From contig OZ034972.1 in NCBI GenBank assembly GCA_964030785.1, positions 17,570,683-17,634,682 on the forward strand: a stretch of DNA of 64,000 nucleotides, in the 5' to 3' direction. This document shows, one piece after another, positions 1 through 12,815 of this stretch (its first letter is position 1; each line of letters starts with the position of its first letter). The notes below the pieces were generated by a model. It did not search any database. It was not told where the DNA came from and saw nothing but the letters and a program-made list of their open reading frames with translations. The position numbers were made by a program, and so were the translations under genes. Source of the stretch: Siderastrea siderea (Eukaryota; Cnidaria; Anthozoa; Scleractinia; Rhizangiidae).

Positions 1-1430
1 AGTTCAAACTTAGGTTTGGTTCAATGTTTGTTTTCCTTTGGGGGGGGGGGGGGGGAGGCTTATGCCTACTATTGTCAATTTCTACAACTTGAAAAAAGAA
101 TGACAATGGAATATATTGGTGAAAACTCATTAACCAAGACCAAAATTGCACCACAACACAAAGTGTTTAATGATAATGTTTCATGATACTGTTCTAGTAC
201 AATGAACGTAACATCTATGTTTACTGACTGAATGCACCAAGTTACAGTGCCTCCTAATACAGGTGTATTTTTGCAAAGGTTATGACTGTGGGGAGAAAGT
301 AGATCTTAGTAAGGGTTATTGGAATCCAAAAAGAAAAATGTGGGTAACCACACATTTTTCAGAGATAATTCCAAAAAAGCATTAAAATACAAAGAATGTA
401 TGGCAATTTCTTTCCAAAATTTCTTTTCAAAAATGCCTGGTTACCCCCAATCTTCTTTGTGGATTCTGATTAAGCTCTTGCTAAGATCTGCATTTTTCAC
501 ATAGTCATAAACCACGCAAAAATATTTTTGTATAAGGGGGCAAATTCCTTAACAAACCTGAATACTTCCGAGATGCGCAGAACGTATGCACAGTTACATA
601 ATTAAAGGAGGCACCGTCCTTACCGGTAATTTAGGGAGTGTTCATTATTTATCCTTTGGGGAGGGGGCGGCTAAATCATTGGCGGGGGGGGGGGGTAGAA
701 AAGTTTGAGTTGCTTCCTTGGGGGGCTCATTAGAGTTTCAAGATAGTTAGTGGGGGGTCTTGAAAGTTTTCTCATGTCACATGGACACAACTGCTATAAC
801 GGCTATTTTACCTGGAACTTCATTGAAATACCATCAAACAGCCTTTTCATATCAAGCGGAATGACCATGGGTCAAATCCTAGATATCAAAGTTATAATAA
901 CAACAACAATAATAATAATAATTTTAATAACTAGTAGTAATCGAAGATTAAGAGAGTGCGTTTGACTGGTTGCATTCTAGCAGACGGCCAACATTTCTGG
1001 TTCCCAAGTTGTCACCAAGGAGACAAAACCCTTTGAGTCCTTTGCTTTCCCCTAAATGAAAGCGTGGGTCTTTGGCATGGGTCTTTGTTAAATGAGCTCA
1101 GGTTTACAGTCACATTGTTTTGGCTGAGAATTGCTGTGAAATGATTTGACCATGGTGAACAAATTTTCTGCTGACAACAAAGGTCCTTGAATATGTGCTA
1201 GCAATGTCTTTCCTTCCGTGGAAGAGCAGGCACCCCAAGCCAGCTAAATCCAGTGTTCTCCCTAGTTTTCGGGTAACAGGTAAGTCAGTTTTTTAGACCG
1301 GTAAAGCAGCCCTGTTGAGAATCATTTTTCTACCCTGGAGTGGAATTGTCGTCATAAGACCCGCAATGTTGCCGGCATGACACTAGGCTCACACACGTCA
1401 CGAAAACCCTTCAAAACGGTTGACGTTTGC
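1..1430. other. No gene recognised; G-runs and a short AAT repeat
   Basis: This stretch has poly-G runs at 40-55 and around 684-696, a short (AAT/ACA)n tract at 895-925 and otherwise AT-rich unique sequence. The short open frames here have no recognisable protein features. It may be TRAP1 upstream intron or gene flank; the sequence does not tell which. Confidence 0.5.
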
Positions 1431-1439
1431 GATTCCTGT

Positions 1440-2490
1440 TACAAGGAACGTATTAACGTACAAATAAATGTTGAGAAGAAAAAGCTTACAGCAACCTAAA
1501 AAACATGCGGAAAAACGCCTAAAAGATTAAGGCATACATCGTACTCCTTACAAAGGCGTAAACAAAGAACGTTGAGGAGAAGACAATACTATACCATAAA
1601 TGATCGATTAAGCACTGTGGCGCTTATTTAATTTTCCCTGTTAAAGGTGCGGCGCTTATTCAAGAGCAGCGCTTATTCGAGAGCGGCGCTTATTTCAACT
1701 ACGGGTAAAGCACTGAGGGGAATATAGAGAGAATTAAGTGAGGCGCGTACTAGGTATGCACAATTTAATATAAAATTATTGCGAATGAAATACAAGAGGT
1801 ATCATGAATGCAGTTTCTGTCTCTGTGAAAATATTGCTGTTCAAATACAAGAGGTAACATAAACACAGTTTCACAGTCTCTTTGTGAAAGTATTGCTGCT
1901 ACATGAACACAGGTGAGGCGTTTATTCGTAAATACCCAAATTAGTGCCACGGCGCTTATTCAAGAGAGGCGCTTATTAAATTATTTTCGGTAAAGGTGCG
2001 GCGCTTATTCGAGTAGCGGCGCTCAATCAATCATTTACGGTACCTTACGAACAAACCAGCGTATGGATGTAGATGTCATGAAGATAACACTAATATCTTA
2101 ATGCTAACGTATGGAGAAATGTTAGGGGGATACAACTAACAACATTTTAATTATGAATACACTAGCACACGGACAAACATTGAGAAGATGACAATAATAT
2201 TTCTTGAATATTCTAAAGTACAGAGAATTGTCGACAGTGGAGAAGATAAGACCTTACAACACTGATACATATACTATCACACAGAAAATGTCGAGAAGAC
2301 TTATACCCTAGGAACGTACTAGCGTACAGAGAAATGTCAAAAAGATACGACTAACATCATACTAAGGTAGAAACTTGTGGAGAAATGTAGAGAAGATGAG
2401 ACCATTATCTAACGGACTTAGAAATGTCGGGATGACAAGGCTTCGTCTAATATTGTACAAACGCATGGGCAATTAGAATTAAAGTTACGT
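1440..2490. repeat. Degenerate minisatellite and GGCGCTTATT repeat cluster
   Basis: Two interleaved patterns are visible. Around 1440-1600 and 2055-2480, a degenerate unit of roughly 45-60 bp recurs around the core 'acgta..gagaaatgt(c/t)gagaaga(c/t)', with ACTAAT/ACAAC-rich spacers. Between 1618-1700 and 1948-2030 the core 'gcggcgcttattcgagag' recurs at least eight times. The layout looks like an old tandem array into which, or around which, the second repeat expanded. Confidence 0.6.
1788..1900. repeat. Tandem duplication, period 55
   Basis: Two copies begin AAATACAAGAGGTA at 1788 and 1843. Each runs through CAGTTTC..GTCTC.GTGAAA.TATTGCTG. They lie inside the minisatellite region. Confidence 0.7.
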
Positions 2491-2524
2491 AGTACGTAGT
2501 ACGACTGACATAAATCTTTTCATA

Positions 2525-3245
2525 CCGTAAACACCGGCATATAAGCCGCACCTTTTTACCCTAAAACTTCGCTCAAAATCGGGGGTGCGGCTTATCTGCG
2601 AGAACATCTGGAAAAAATCTGTAATTTTCCATGAATCAGCCCCAAAACACCAAAATAAAGTCAAAACGGTACCACACTATCTTCGAGAACTCGTGTGGTA
2701 TTATAAAATGGCCCGCTGTTTCTCCTTTGTTGACAACTCTGATAGCAAATTTGTCAAAGCAATCATTGAACTCCCTTTCACAGGCGCGTTTGTCACCAAT
2801 GGATGGCTTCCAAATATCCTTGTAAACATGAAAGCCACGAACAGCTGAAGAAATCGCTAAAATTTGCTTTGCGAGAATCGCTTTGCGTGAACGAAGCGAC
2901 AACACTTGTCACCAGTTTTCTCTCTTCTCCTCAAATGCCTTGAATAGCTTTAAGTGGAAAAATGCTGGGGAAAAGTTCATTGGGGAAAGCGATCTTGTGT
3001 TCAAGTACGTTTTCATACCTTTTTGATATTTGTTGTAAGGATTAAAATGCGTGTTTGAGTCTTATTCAGACTAGAAATTGAATCACCGATCCGTAGTGGA
3101 AAGGACTTCACTTCAGCCGATATGTTCGTTAAATGAAACGACTTGGCTATGAATTCTTGACAAAAAATTTTTTTTCCAAATCTTGGGCTTCTAAACTCGG
3201 GGTGCGGCTTATCTGCAAGTGTGGCTTATACACCGGTGTTTACGG
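2525..3245. mobile_element. 721-bp TA-flanked MITE with CCGTAAACACCGG ends
   Basis: Left end TA|CCGTAAACACCGGCATATAA and right end reading TTATACACCGGTGTTTACGG|TA are inverted copies. The inversion continues inward through 'GCCGCAC..' and 'GTGCGGCTTATC'. The TA on each side fits Tc1/mariner-type insertion, which is an inference from the dinucleotide alone. Short open frames inside (around 2585-2905) show no known domain, so this is probably a non-autonomous element. A related right end lies at 8826-8892. Confidence 0.7.
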
Positions 3246-4534
3246 TAATTCATTCCGATAATAAATCTTTCACGATCCCAAACTGTTGGATGTTTCTAAT
3301 TGTTGTTCCAGCTAACCAGTAACAAGCGGTGCTACAAGTGGTAAATTTTACCGGTTACCGCCTGACAAGGAGAACACTGTAAATCACTTGGTTATACAGC
3401 ACAAAAGCTCCAAAACATGTACTAACAAAGGGCCTGAAACTAATTTTCCAGAAATCTTTGATGACCTGACAAATTCTCTAGGACAAATGAAACTGACATG
3501 TCAGCTTAATTAGCAAACTAAGACATTTGCAACGTAAAAAATGTGTCAAAATTTAATCCATGATCATCCACACGAGCAAAATACAGTTTGCAATAGTATT
3601 CCTAGTTTGCATGGGGCTTTGGGCTCTACAGCTTCACCTGAGGAAGGCATCTCAATTAGTCAATATACAAAATTACTGGAATCAATTCAACTACAAACCC
3701 TTCGCTGGTTTGTGTACGAGTTTACACCAATGAATTTGCCAGTGACATGTTTTAAAAATGACCATCAAGGTAAGAACTACACAACAATGATGAATCAGTA
3801 TCAAGGAGCATTCTGATGCCCCAGTAGACGAGTTCACATTTCTCGTGTAAAAAATAACACAGCTAGGCTGTTACATGTCTCGACAAGTAACAGAAGTGTC
3901 CACTTTTATCCTGCATTTAAAGTTACATGTATATTTAGCCTTCCTGTCAGTCTTTATCGTCATGAGCAGTTTCTGGCTCTGAAAGTCAGGAGAAATCACT
4001 CTCAAAATTCTCTAAATTCAGCGACAAGGAATAATTACAAATTAGCGATGTTTTCTCCAGCGCTGTTAACATCCCACCTCCGCCACTTGTGTTTGTAAGA
4101 ACACTTCAAACTGTGTCTTGTCAACCAACTTGAAAAATTTCCCAGAAAAGTTAGTTTCTGGCTCCTAAACGTCTTGTGAAGGCCTTTGTGGTCCTCGGCA
4201 AATCTCAAACTGTTCTCGCCACATTGACCATTTGGGACCTGGGCTTCATGAAAGTGAGGCCAAAGTCTATACCAGTTTCTGGCCAACTGTGAGCCCCTGC
4301 AAAAATCCTCAGGGGGGGCTAAATTGGCGCAGACAATGACCCATTACAGAGAAAATCTCGATTTTTTCTGGCTGTATGACACAGGACACCCAACACAAGA
4401 TTAGGAATGCGTTCTCCTTCGTCGAACGCAATAATAATGTATTTTACAACACTTGTCGATGAGCATTATTTTGAAGGCTGGAATCAAAGGTGAAGAACTA
4501 CTCTACCCAGACACACTGTCATATGGATGTGCCT

Positions 4535-4874
4535 ATGAGCTGATAGCCTGCAGAGCAGGCGTATTTTGCTGGGCGAGCGATGAATATCCTGGGCGAGTGA
4601 TGAATAATCCGATATGCGGCCATCTTGAATAATGAAACTGACAGAGGGTTGGGGTGAGGCAAAAAATTATTCCAAGGGAGAGGACGATGGGTTTAAAATG
4701 GAGGAGGGGGAGGAGGAGGGGAGGCCTCCCTTTCTCTTCCCCTCCCCTCCCCCGCCTTCCCCTCCCCTCCTCCCCTAGTCCATTTTCTACTTGCTTTCAA
4801 AATGGCGGCCTAAGCGATTGTTAAACAAGCGTTCATTTCGTAAAAAATGCCTGCTCTGCAGGCTAATGAGCTGA
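4535..4874. mobile_element. 322-bp MITE with 9-bp target-site duplication
   Basis: The element is 4544-4865. It starts TAGCCTGCAGAGCAGGC and ends with the reverse complement GCCTGCTCTGCAGGCTA. Both sides carry the direct repeat ATGAGCTGA (4535-4543 and 4866-4874). The centre (4690-4770) is a purine/pyrimidine mirror, GGAGGGG... followed by CCTCCCC.... There is no coding capacity. A 9-bp duplication suggests mobilisation by a Mutator-like transposase, though hAT-type enzymes (8 bp) cannot be excluded. Confidence 0.8.
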
Positions 4875-5081
4875 AGAAACACTAACTTGACTGTCTCAAA
4901 AGTTTGAGCTTTACAGATTTCATTTTCCTTGGACGGTGAAGCCTGCTGTTTATAGCTGAGTAAATCTGGAAACTTGTGTACTCAATACTAGCAAACTAGC
5001 AAACAAACTAACCAGCTTTGTAAACAAATACGCAAAGAAGCAAACAAATCTTTACATAAGTGTGACTAAAGGAACAGTTAC

Positions 5082-6616
5082 TTAAGGTATCAGGGTACCC
5101 CAAATGACAACATTGCGTTTTCACCGTTTGAGCGTCAGGCGTTTCACAAGGACCCTAACAAGCTATATATTTTCTGAAAGCTTAATAATATTGAAGATTA
5201 CGAAAACGTATTTAGATAAAGAAAAAAGACAACTGTGTCGAAAATAGAGACTACGTTTTTAAAAAGTACATCGTTCACAAAATCGGTTCCGCTCCAGTCG
5301 AGGATGATCTGGACAGAAAGACGAACATCGCGCCGAATTCTTCACACTTTTGTCTCAAAAACCGTGTCTCGGAATTTTTGTATCTGGCCTGGTTTATTTT
5401 CTGCACTCAGTTAAACTTTGAAGTTCGAAGAAACACCTCTCCTCTTTCTTTTACGGCTCATAACTTTTGAATGAAAGCAAAAAATAAAATTCGGAGACAC
5501 GGTTTTGGTGTCAAATTATGTGCCAACATTGTCGCCAAATTTGAGCTAAAATGGTTGAAAACTCGCTGAACGCGAACTTAAAATGTGCGCCCAATTTCTG
5601 GAAAAATTAGTTTCGAGAAAAAAGCCAAAATATGATTTGGAAACTTTTTCCGGTCTAAGGAGATTAAAACACCTAGGTGTCAGGATAATTACCTGCCGTT
5701 GACAGAGGGGAGGCTCAACCTACCGCCTTACAACAATAGCACAAACATGCCGACAAGAATGGTGTCAAATTCTGCGTGTTTTTATGTTGGAAAGTGACTT
5801 TCGTTGAGTACGAGTGCCGTTCAAAGGGTCTTCAAACGCAATAAACGGAAATTTTAAAGTCATAATATCACGTCGGCTGTAAAATGCCGAAGGCATCATC
5901 GTTTGAGCTGGGTAAGACTACCCAAGCCGGGACCTGAAAGACGAAAGGAAAGGCGAAAGGAAAGCACATTGAAATCTGCGAAGAAGCCGCCACGTGTTCG
6001 GCTCAAGATCTCAGAGAGAACATCCTGTCAGAAATGCGAGCAATTGGGAAAAAAAAAAAAACTTCTTTATTACTGGAGACAAATTCCGTACTTTCCTGGA
6101 CATGCCGTCTTTTGCGCCAAGTTGATTCCAAGTTGATACATCTGGCTGTGTAGAAATGTTATGGAATTTGAATGGATGGATTGTTTTTTGCCGTTCGCGT
6201 TACGAAAAGTGAGCTGGCAGTCGAAGCTTATCACACTGACAAGTGAGGAGTCAGGAAGCGTAAGTAATTCCTCAACGCTCGATCTTTTTTTTCTCTCTCT
6301 CTTTCACAGATATGATCGAAGCCACTTTGTAGACACACTCGAAATAAGCGAGAACTGCTACGCAATCGATCGCGTGTCAAAACGTCGGGGCCCTGTTATG
6401 TCACATGCTATTTTCAGCGTTGTTGACAGATAACTGTCAACACATGATTAGAGAAAATTAATGCCACAAATCTTTTTTCGTCCATAACTTTGCGTAGAAA
6501 CAATCTTTTTTCCTGAAACTTTTTGTAAAAGAGAGGTTTGAATAATATCTATCTGAAAATGACAGAAGTGTATTTTTGGAAAGCATGGTCAATTTTGGGG
6601 TACCATGATACCTTAA
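5082..6616. mobile_element. 1.5-kb TTAA-flanked inverted-repeat element
   Basis: The element is 5086-6612, flanked by TTAA at 5082-5085 and 6613-6616. Left terminus GGTATCAGGGTACCCC and right terminus GGGGTACCATGATACC are imperfect inverted copies. A TTAA duplication is typical of piggyBac and Kolobok transposons. Open frames inside (5903-6136, 6161-6433) match nothing I recognise, so it is probably non-autonomous. Compare the element at 33455-35685, which also has GGT...-type ends and TTAA flanks. Confidence 0.72.
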
Positions 6617-6967
6617 ACTAAAGCAGTGAATTCCTATCAGTACTGAATGGGTCAAGCATTTATTCAAAGCATAGTTCCATCAAAGAAACCTTCTTTAATA
6701 TCAATGGCAAACCAAATATGTTGGTGGAGTTTAATTTTTTCACAATTCCAATTTGTTTTAATCATTATGTCACTCGGAAAACATATTTGGGTTGACCCTG
6801 AGAAGGTGTTCCATCAGCTCATAGGCACATCTATATGAAAGTGCATCTTTTTCAATGAGTCTAGACAGGCCTTTTTAAGTTGTTTGTGATTCACAAAATC
6901 AACGTTTTCTACATGTATATCAGTGTCTGTCAATAAAATTCCAGGTTTGAAGTGTTGTTCACCAGGA

Positions 6968-7202
6968 CCCGGTTGTTCGAAAGATGGCCAAACGCTAACC
7001 CGGGATTAAAAGTCAACCAAGGTTCCTGTTTCTCTTGTTAAAAAGGGTTTTCAAGGCCAGTTTTAACTGACCACTTGAAAGCAACCAAAGTCAAAACGTC
7101 AAGCAGAAAAGATTTTCAAGAATCCTCGTCACTTGGCTGTAAAACTGAATTTAAAATTGACACTAATCCTGGGTTAGCTTAATCCTGTTTTCAACAACTG
7201 GG
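6968..7202. mobile_element. Short MITE, about 235 bp
   Basis: The left end CCCGGTTGTTCGAAA..GCTAACCCGGGATTA is mirrored by the right end TAATCCTGGGTTAGC..TTTTCAACAACTGGG. No clear target-site duplication could be assigned. It is non-coding. Confidence 0.6.
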
Positions 7203-7419
7203 CACAGATGTGAGTGCCTGGAAATTGAGGAGGAAGTGGTTTTAGCAGAGGTTGACAGTGGTGATGACTCAACAGACAGTGATCTTGACAGTGAATCAAT
7301 TGACAATGAAAATGAGCTTACAGATGTTACTATGCCCAGTACTGCGTTAAGCACCAGTTCTGGAAGAACAGTGATCATGAGGCCAAGGGCACAACAAGAA
7401 TATTTTTTTTACTAAATCA

Positions 7420-8140
7420 TTGTATGTTTCTTCCAAAACAATTCTTTAATACTGCATTGTTTAAATTGTTTGCACTTATATAAAGGATGGGGGGAGGGGG
7501 ACACATAAGTTTTGACGTTTCTAAGCGGAGAAAAAGGAGGAGGAAAATTTCAGTGTCATGTTTGCAGCAGCCAGAAATGCAGCATACACAATTTTCTTTT
7601 ATTTTGGCTGTTACTAAAGTGTGCAGACAATGACGAGTGGTCACCTCAGCTTGATGGAGAGATTTTATGCTCTTGAGATCTTTCCCTTCTATTCAGTCTA
7701 GCTATGGATTCTTGAGACTGCAAACAGACTTTTTTCACTCTTGTGACAAAATCTCCAGAAACTTCCTCTTTGAGCCTGCACAGTCTGGATAATTTTGACA
7801 GCTACAGGCTAGACGTTTCGCAGACAACGTCGCTTTTGAGTGTTAATATGCATAAGAGGCGGCAATGAAGAAAACAATAGCCCTCCTCTTTCCTCTCACG
7901 CCCCATGCTCACGTCTCATGCTCTGCGCACAGTCCATACTTGCAAATATTTATCCCCTTTTCCTCCCCTTTTTGGCACCTGCCACGCAGGCTATCAAAAT
8001 GGCTGCTATATACTGACCAAGACAATAACTTATTTCATGATTATCAAAACACGCTAAGGTAATAGCAGCTTTTTCATCAGTAGCAAGGGGCTCCAAACTG
8101 TCATCATGTGGCACAAATTCTACAAGTTTGCTGACTTCTT
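7420..8140. other. No feature recognised
   Basis: This is intronic or flanking AT-rich sequence. The short open frame 7865-8062 has no domain, signal or codon pattern that would support a gene. Confidence 0.4.
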
Positions 8141-8255
8141 AGTGCTGTAGAGTAGTAGTGTTGTAGGATTGTAGAGTTGTAGTGTCATAGTGTTCTAGAG
8201 TTGTAGTGTTGTAGAGTCGTAGTTTTGTAGTACCATACAGTGGTAGTGTCCTTAT
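8140..8255. repeat. GTAGTGTTGTAGA-type short tandem repeat
   Basis: The motif GTAG(A/T)GTTGTAG recurs about ten times with substitutions. The open frame on the opposite strand (8139-8336) is a by-product of the repeat. Confidence 0.75.
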
Positions 8256-8825
8256 GGGATGGAATTTATTGTATTGATGGAATTTTAGGTTGGGACTCAG
8301 CATCTGATATCTGTTGCCTTGGCAACTATGATGCAAGTGTTAATTTAGGGAAACTTGGATTAATCAAGTGAAACTTAGGGAAGCATTAGAAGTGTAGAGC
8401 TCTCTGAAAACTTCTATGCTGTTTTAACATGCAAAAATGAGATGTATTTTTCCGAGTGTCTATTGCCCTAACTCTTTTGACAGCTGCTGTTACAGTACTT
8501 GAGATGTTTCTGATCAAATTCCCTTTCACATTTTGTGAAAGTCACTTGTCAGATGTTTTTTTTCTTTTTTGTTTGTTTGTTTGTTTTTGTCAAAAATTTC
8601 ATCTTGCAATTTTTCGATTTGACATTTGATCCTCCACGATGGTTCTGTGAGTCCTGTATGTTCTAGAAATATTTGCAGACCATCTTTTGGAATGCCATGA
8701 TTCAAGTAACCTTAATGTATAACAGCCAATAACTGTTCAGTATCATTAAAATCCATTCCCCTTTAGCTTAGATTTGAGTTTACAACCTAGCTAGTATCTT
8801 TCTCAAGACTCAACTTTCCTAAAAT

Positions 8826-8892
8826 CTGAGTTTTTAAACTCGGGATGTGGCTTATCTGCAAGTGGGGCATATCCGCTGGTGTTTACTGTAAT
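8826..8892. mobile_element. Right-end fragment of the CCGTAAACACCGG MITE
   Basis: The sequence ATCTGAGTTTTTAAACTCGG.. GTGGCTTATCTGCAAGTG.. GGTGTTTACTGTAA parallels 3180-3247 of the complete copy. No matching left end was found nearby. Confidence 0.55.
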
Positions 8893-9247
8893 CAAAATGT
8901 GTTGAATGAATGGTTATGTTATGGACTTACTAAAAAGTTGAAAAATCTGATTGTGCCTCTTTGCCTCTGATACATAAATGTGACTGCTTCTTACAAAGGT
9001 TCAGTTTAAATGTTTAAAAGTAACTGTTCTTCACATTTCAAAGTATTTCACGCGAGTCACCATCGATCTGCATCTGCACCATTATGGGATTAAAATTGAT
9101 TTATTAATAATTGAATTCAAATGACAAATTTTACTGCCTACAAAATCTTGCATTACTTATAATAAGAAATTTTGCATTGCCTATTGCATAATGTCCCAGT
9201 GTTAACAATTAATTACTTAGAGTTGTTTCTATGTTTACTTCTTATAG

Positions 9248-9639
9248 GTTTTTATTCGTGAAGTAATATCTAATGCTTCTGATGCACTGGAAAAGCTTCA
9301 ATACCAGTTTATGACAGGAAAAGATGTTGCTGAAAATGAACTCCCACTTGAAATCAACATTGCAACCAATCAAGAGAAAGGAACTCTGACGATAAAGGAT
9401 CATGGGATAGGCATGACAGAACAGGAGTTAGTTGATAACCTTGGGACTATTGCTAGGTCAGGTTCCAAAGCATTCCTTGATGAGCTGGGCAAACTGGGGC
9501 AAGGAGATTCACAAGAGAAAAGCATCATTGGCCAGTTTGGAGTGGGATTCTATTCTACCTTCATGGTAGCAGACAGAGTTGATGTGTACACTCGTTCGTA
9601 CATTCCTGGCAGCAAAGGACTTATGTGGACTTCAGATGG
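9248..9639 (+). CDS. TRAP1: TRAP1 exon a: ATP-binding N domain
   Basis: This 392-nt exon follows the acceptor TTATAG at 9242-9247 and ends before the donor GTAAGG at 9640. It opens in phase 0 with [16 protein letters not shown], which holds the Glu that activates water and the Asn that holds Mg-ATP in GHKL ATPases. It then carries [16 protein letters not shown], the [10 protein letters not shown] segment, the lid GQFGVGFYS and [10 protein letters not shown]. It ends two bases into a Gly codon that the next exon completes. The preceding exon, which should encode the strap and the start of the N domain, was not found between 1 and 9247. Confidence 0.95.
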
Positions 9640-12600
9640 GTAAGGAAAAAGTGTACCTTAAGGGGTGTTTCTATTCTGACAGAAAGATTGCCCCACAGTT
9701 GCATTTCAGATACCTCAAAGCTTATTAGTATATCAAATTAAAAGCATTGACTTGTTAAATACACAACCAGTTTTCTGTGGATGAGCATATAGACCCAGTG
9801 GATTAAAACTGATCTGGGTTAACTGATATAGTCAATTTGTGCCATGCATGAGCACTGTTTGTAAGAATTCTGTCTTACCATCTTTCTAGATTTCAAGGCA
9901 ATCACCAAGTTTTGCGAGGATATATACAGCTAGTTGTTCTAACTTATCAAAGAATATTGGGATAGCCTTTTTTAGGGCTAGACCTAGCCTTAGCCTGTTC
10001 TTCTTTGACAGATTGAAGTATTGTTTAATACACTGGTGGGAAACAGGGTTCCCAATTCCAAACCTGTCATCCCACTTGCCACCAAGCCCTGCGCTTGTGA
10101 AGATCGTCCAGAGTTTTCCAATCATACTGTCCACTGTACCAGCAGCTAACCTTGTTTAACAAGGGCAAGAAGGTGTTTTGACGCTGTTTCTCCTTGAGCA
10201 CTGTATTTGGTGGACCTAAGTCCTTCCCTCTCTGTCCTTCCAGACAAGGAATTTTAAGATAGTCTGGGGGTGGCTGACTGTGAGGTCTTGGGTGTAGGCA
10301 AGGCCGCCAGCATGGATAAAAGTTCGCGGTGGAGGGCAGACTTTTGCTTCTCATAGGGCTTAGTTGCTTTGTTCTTTGCCAGAGCCAACTACAGCTGTAT
10401 GGTTGCTGTCCACTGGTTGTGCAGATACTATTTCTCCCCTGAAGCCACATCTTTGGCAAAAGTTGTAGGACTCGTTATGTAAATATGCACATTCCGGGCA
10501 TGATGCTGCAGGTCTCCAAATGCAAGGGCACTGGACCTACAGGGGAAAAGGAGACATTTTCAAATGAGCATTGTGAATACTTCATAAGACATTGACTCTG
10601 AAGGCAAAAAATTCTCATTGTAGAGGATGTGGAACGAAAAGGTTGTTTGAAGAAGGAAAGAGGAGCATGTCAAAGTCCCCTTTACCTCTCACCTGTATGC
10701 ACGAGCTAGCACTGGAGCAGAGAACTGGCCACAAAAAGGGAAGCGGATAGAGTTGTGGGACTATGAAGGTGAAGCTGGTGATGCTGGGCACCACAAACTT
10801 GAGGAGGGTGCCCACCAGCGCAAAAGGAGGAAAGACGTAGGCATTGTCTCCCGGTGTGATAACTTGAGCAAACATGTTTTCACCCGAGGGCAGCAGAGTC
10901 AGGTGAGGTGCAAAATGTTTCAGTAGGTTTCCTGATGCACCTCTCTGGGCGTCCCGGACTACCCCAACAGAAACAGCGGTTACTCTGCATATTGCCCCTC
11001 TGTCCTGACAACCTTCTATCTCTTGGGGACTCCACGAGCAGACAGGGATATCCTGAAGGTAGAAGAAGCTTGGGACGCCGCAGATTGAAGTAGCTTTTGA
11101 ATTTGTGTGGCCACCTGCTTTTCCGCCAGGTCTCCCAGTAAACGTGTAACAATGGAAGCAAGATACCATCCCTTAAGAGTGGCTTACATTGGCAGAAAAT
11201 GGCATCATACATTTTTTCTCTGCATGCCCCATTTCCCTTGCTACATCAGTAAGTTGTTTTAAGGCTGCCAAAAGAGTGTGATTATCAATCAAAGGGCGTG
11301 GACGGTTAACCAGCTGGCAAAAAGTATCCAAAGCATGCTCCGCATTGTTTGTGGCAACCTTCTTTTGTAGGATTTCTACCCAATTGAGAGGGCCCTAAGG
11401 TCCTAGGGATGACAGCAAAAGAAAAAAACATAGGCACACATAGCGTGCGTGAGCTATTTTGTAGCTGTCAGTGAGAGGTACGGAAATGGTGATTGAATGA
11501 ACGTGCATGTACCAAGGTACACTATTGTGATGTTGTTTATTTGAGTAGCCTTGAGCATTCGAAAAGTATTGGTTTTTAGACAGAGTTAACCTTATAAGTG
11601 GAGCTGTGGCCGATATTGTGCAACCTCATCCCCAGGGCTTTTTACAGATTTGAGGGTAATTAAAGATCAATGTTTGAGTTTATGTTAGTGGTTTCGAATT
11701 CGTATATGTCATTGATCTATAGATGGTACGCTAATGCGTACAAGTGTGGCTTCAAATTGCGACAAAACAAGAAGAAAGTGCGATGAAATCTGTAGAATAC
11801 CTGACAACAGTGTGAATATGGGACAAACAAAATAATACAAAACAGTCCTTTCTGAAGCTCATTCTCAGAGGTTTCTCGGAAGTTCAATGGATTGAAATTT
11901 AATTTTGTGGCTTTCTATTATAAAGATTATATTTCCATGGACAAATATTTTGGATCTAGTCTGAAGCGTAACTTGTCACAAAAATTAATTCCGTAATGAT
12001 TGAACCAGAAGAGAATAGCCGATCTTGAAAGTCACGTACATCTTCTTCTTGCATGACATCATGCTTGACGAACGTGGCAACTCCTGTATCGAGACAAATA
12101 TATAAATAAGCTCTGTTTTATTTTCCAGATTATTTCACACGGACTTACATTTTGGAATGCATGGCTAAAATTAACCTCAGGTTAAGGAACTTGTTCTGCT
12201 GGGTGTTACTTTCCAGTCTGACACCTGATTTAACACTCATGTAAAGAACAAACTCACAAAAGCAAACAAGTCTCTCCATGTGCTCAGGACGCTTAGAAGA
12301 GAGGGGTACAATCAATCAGAAATTGACTACCTTTTCAATTCTATTGTACTACCAAATATCTCATACGGGCTTGCGGTGTACGGAGCCGCTGAAGCTGAAC
12401 TAACAACGATCCAGTGTTTTTTGGATAGGTGTAAGAAGCGTAGGTACATCTCACATAGCATAGATATCCAAGATCTTTTAGAAAAACAAGATAAGAAAAT
12501 ATGCACTAAAGTTATGGGCTTAGAGGGTCACCCGCTGTATAACATGTTGCCGGAGGTTAAGAACACCAAATACGAGCTTAGAAGAAAGTCGGCCGTGAAA

Positions 12601-12775
12601 CCTAAAATAAACATGAAGCGCTCCATGAGCTCTTTTATTAACTGCCTTACTTTTAAATACAAATTAGCTGATTTATTTCATTAGAATAATAGTCTTAGTT
12701 CATGTAATGTAGCTTGCTTTTTACCATCAATTTTTGTAACATAGGATATGTGTTTTTATCTTATGAAATAAAGAC

Positions 12776-12815
<40 letters not shown>

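Noticed and set aside
7209..7415. Acidic Ser/Asp/Glu-rich frame (EVDSGDDSTDSDLDSESIDN..) on the + strand
   Set aside because: It looks protein-like, but it has no start codon, lies directly against a MITE end and matches no family I can name. It could be an exon or transposon remnant, so I do not annotate it as a gene.
1..9247. Search for upstream TRAP1 exons (strap and KLLDIVA-type segment)
   Set aside because: No frame with these residues and splice sites was seen, so the 5' exons are taken to lie outside the window.
10908..11093. Plus-strand frame of 61 codons
   Set aside because: It is a shadow of the minus-strand retroelement fragment.
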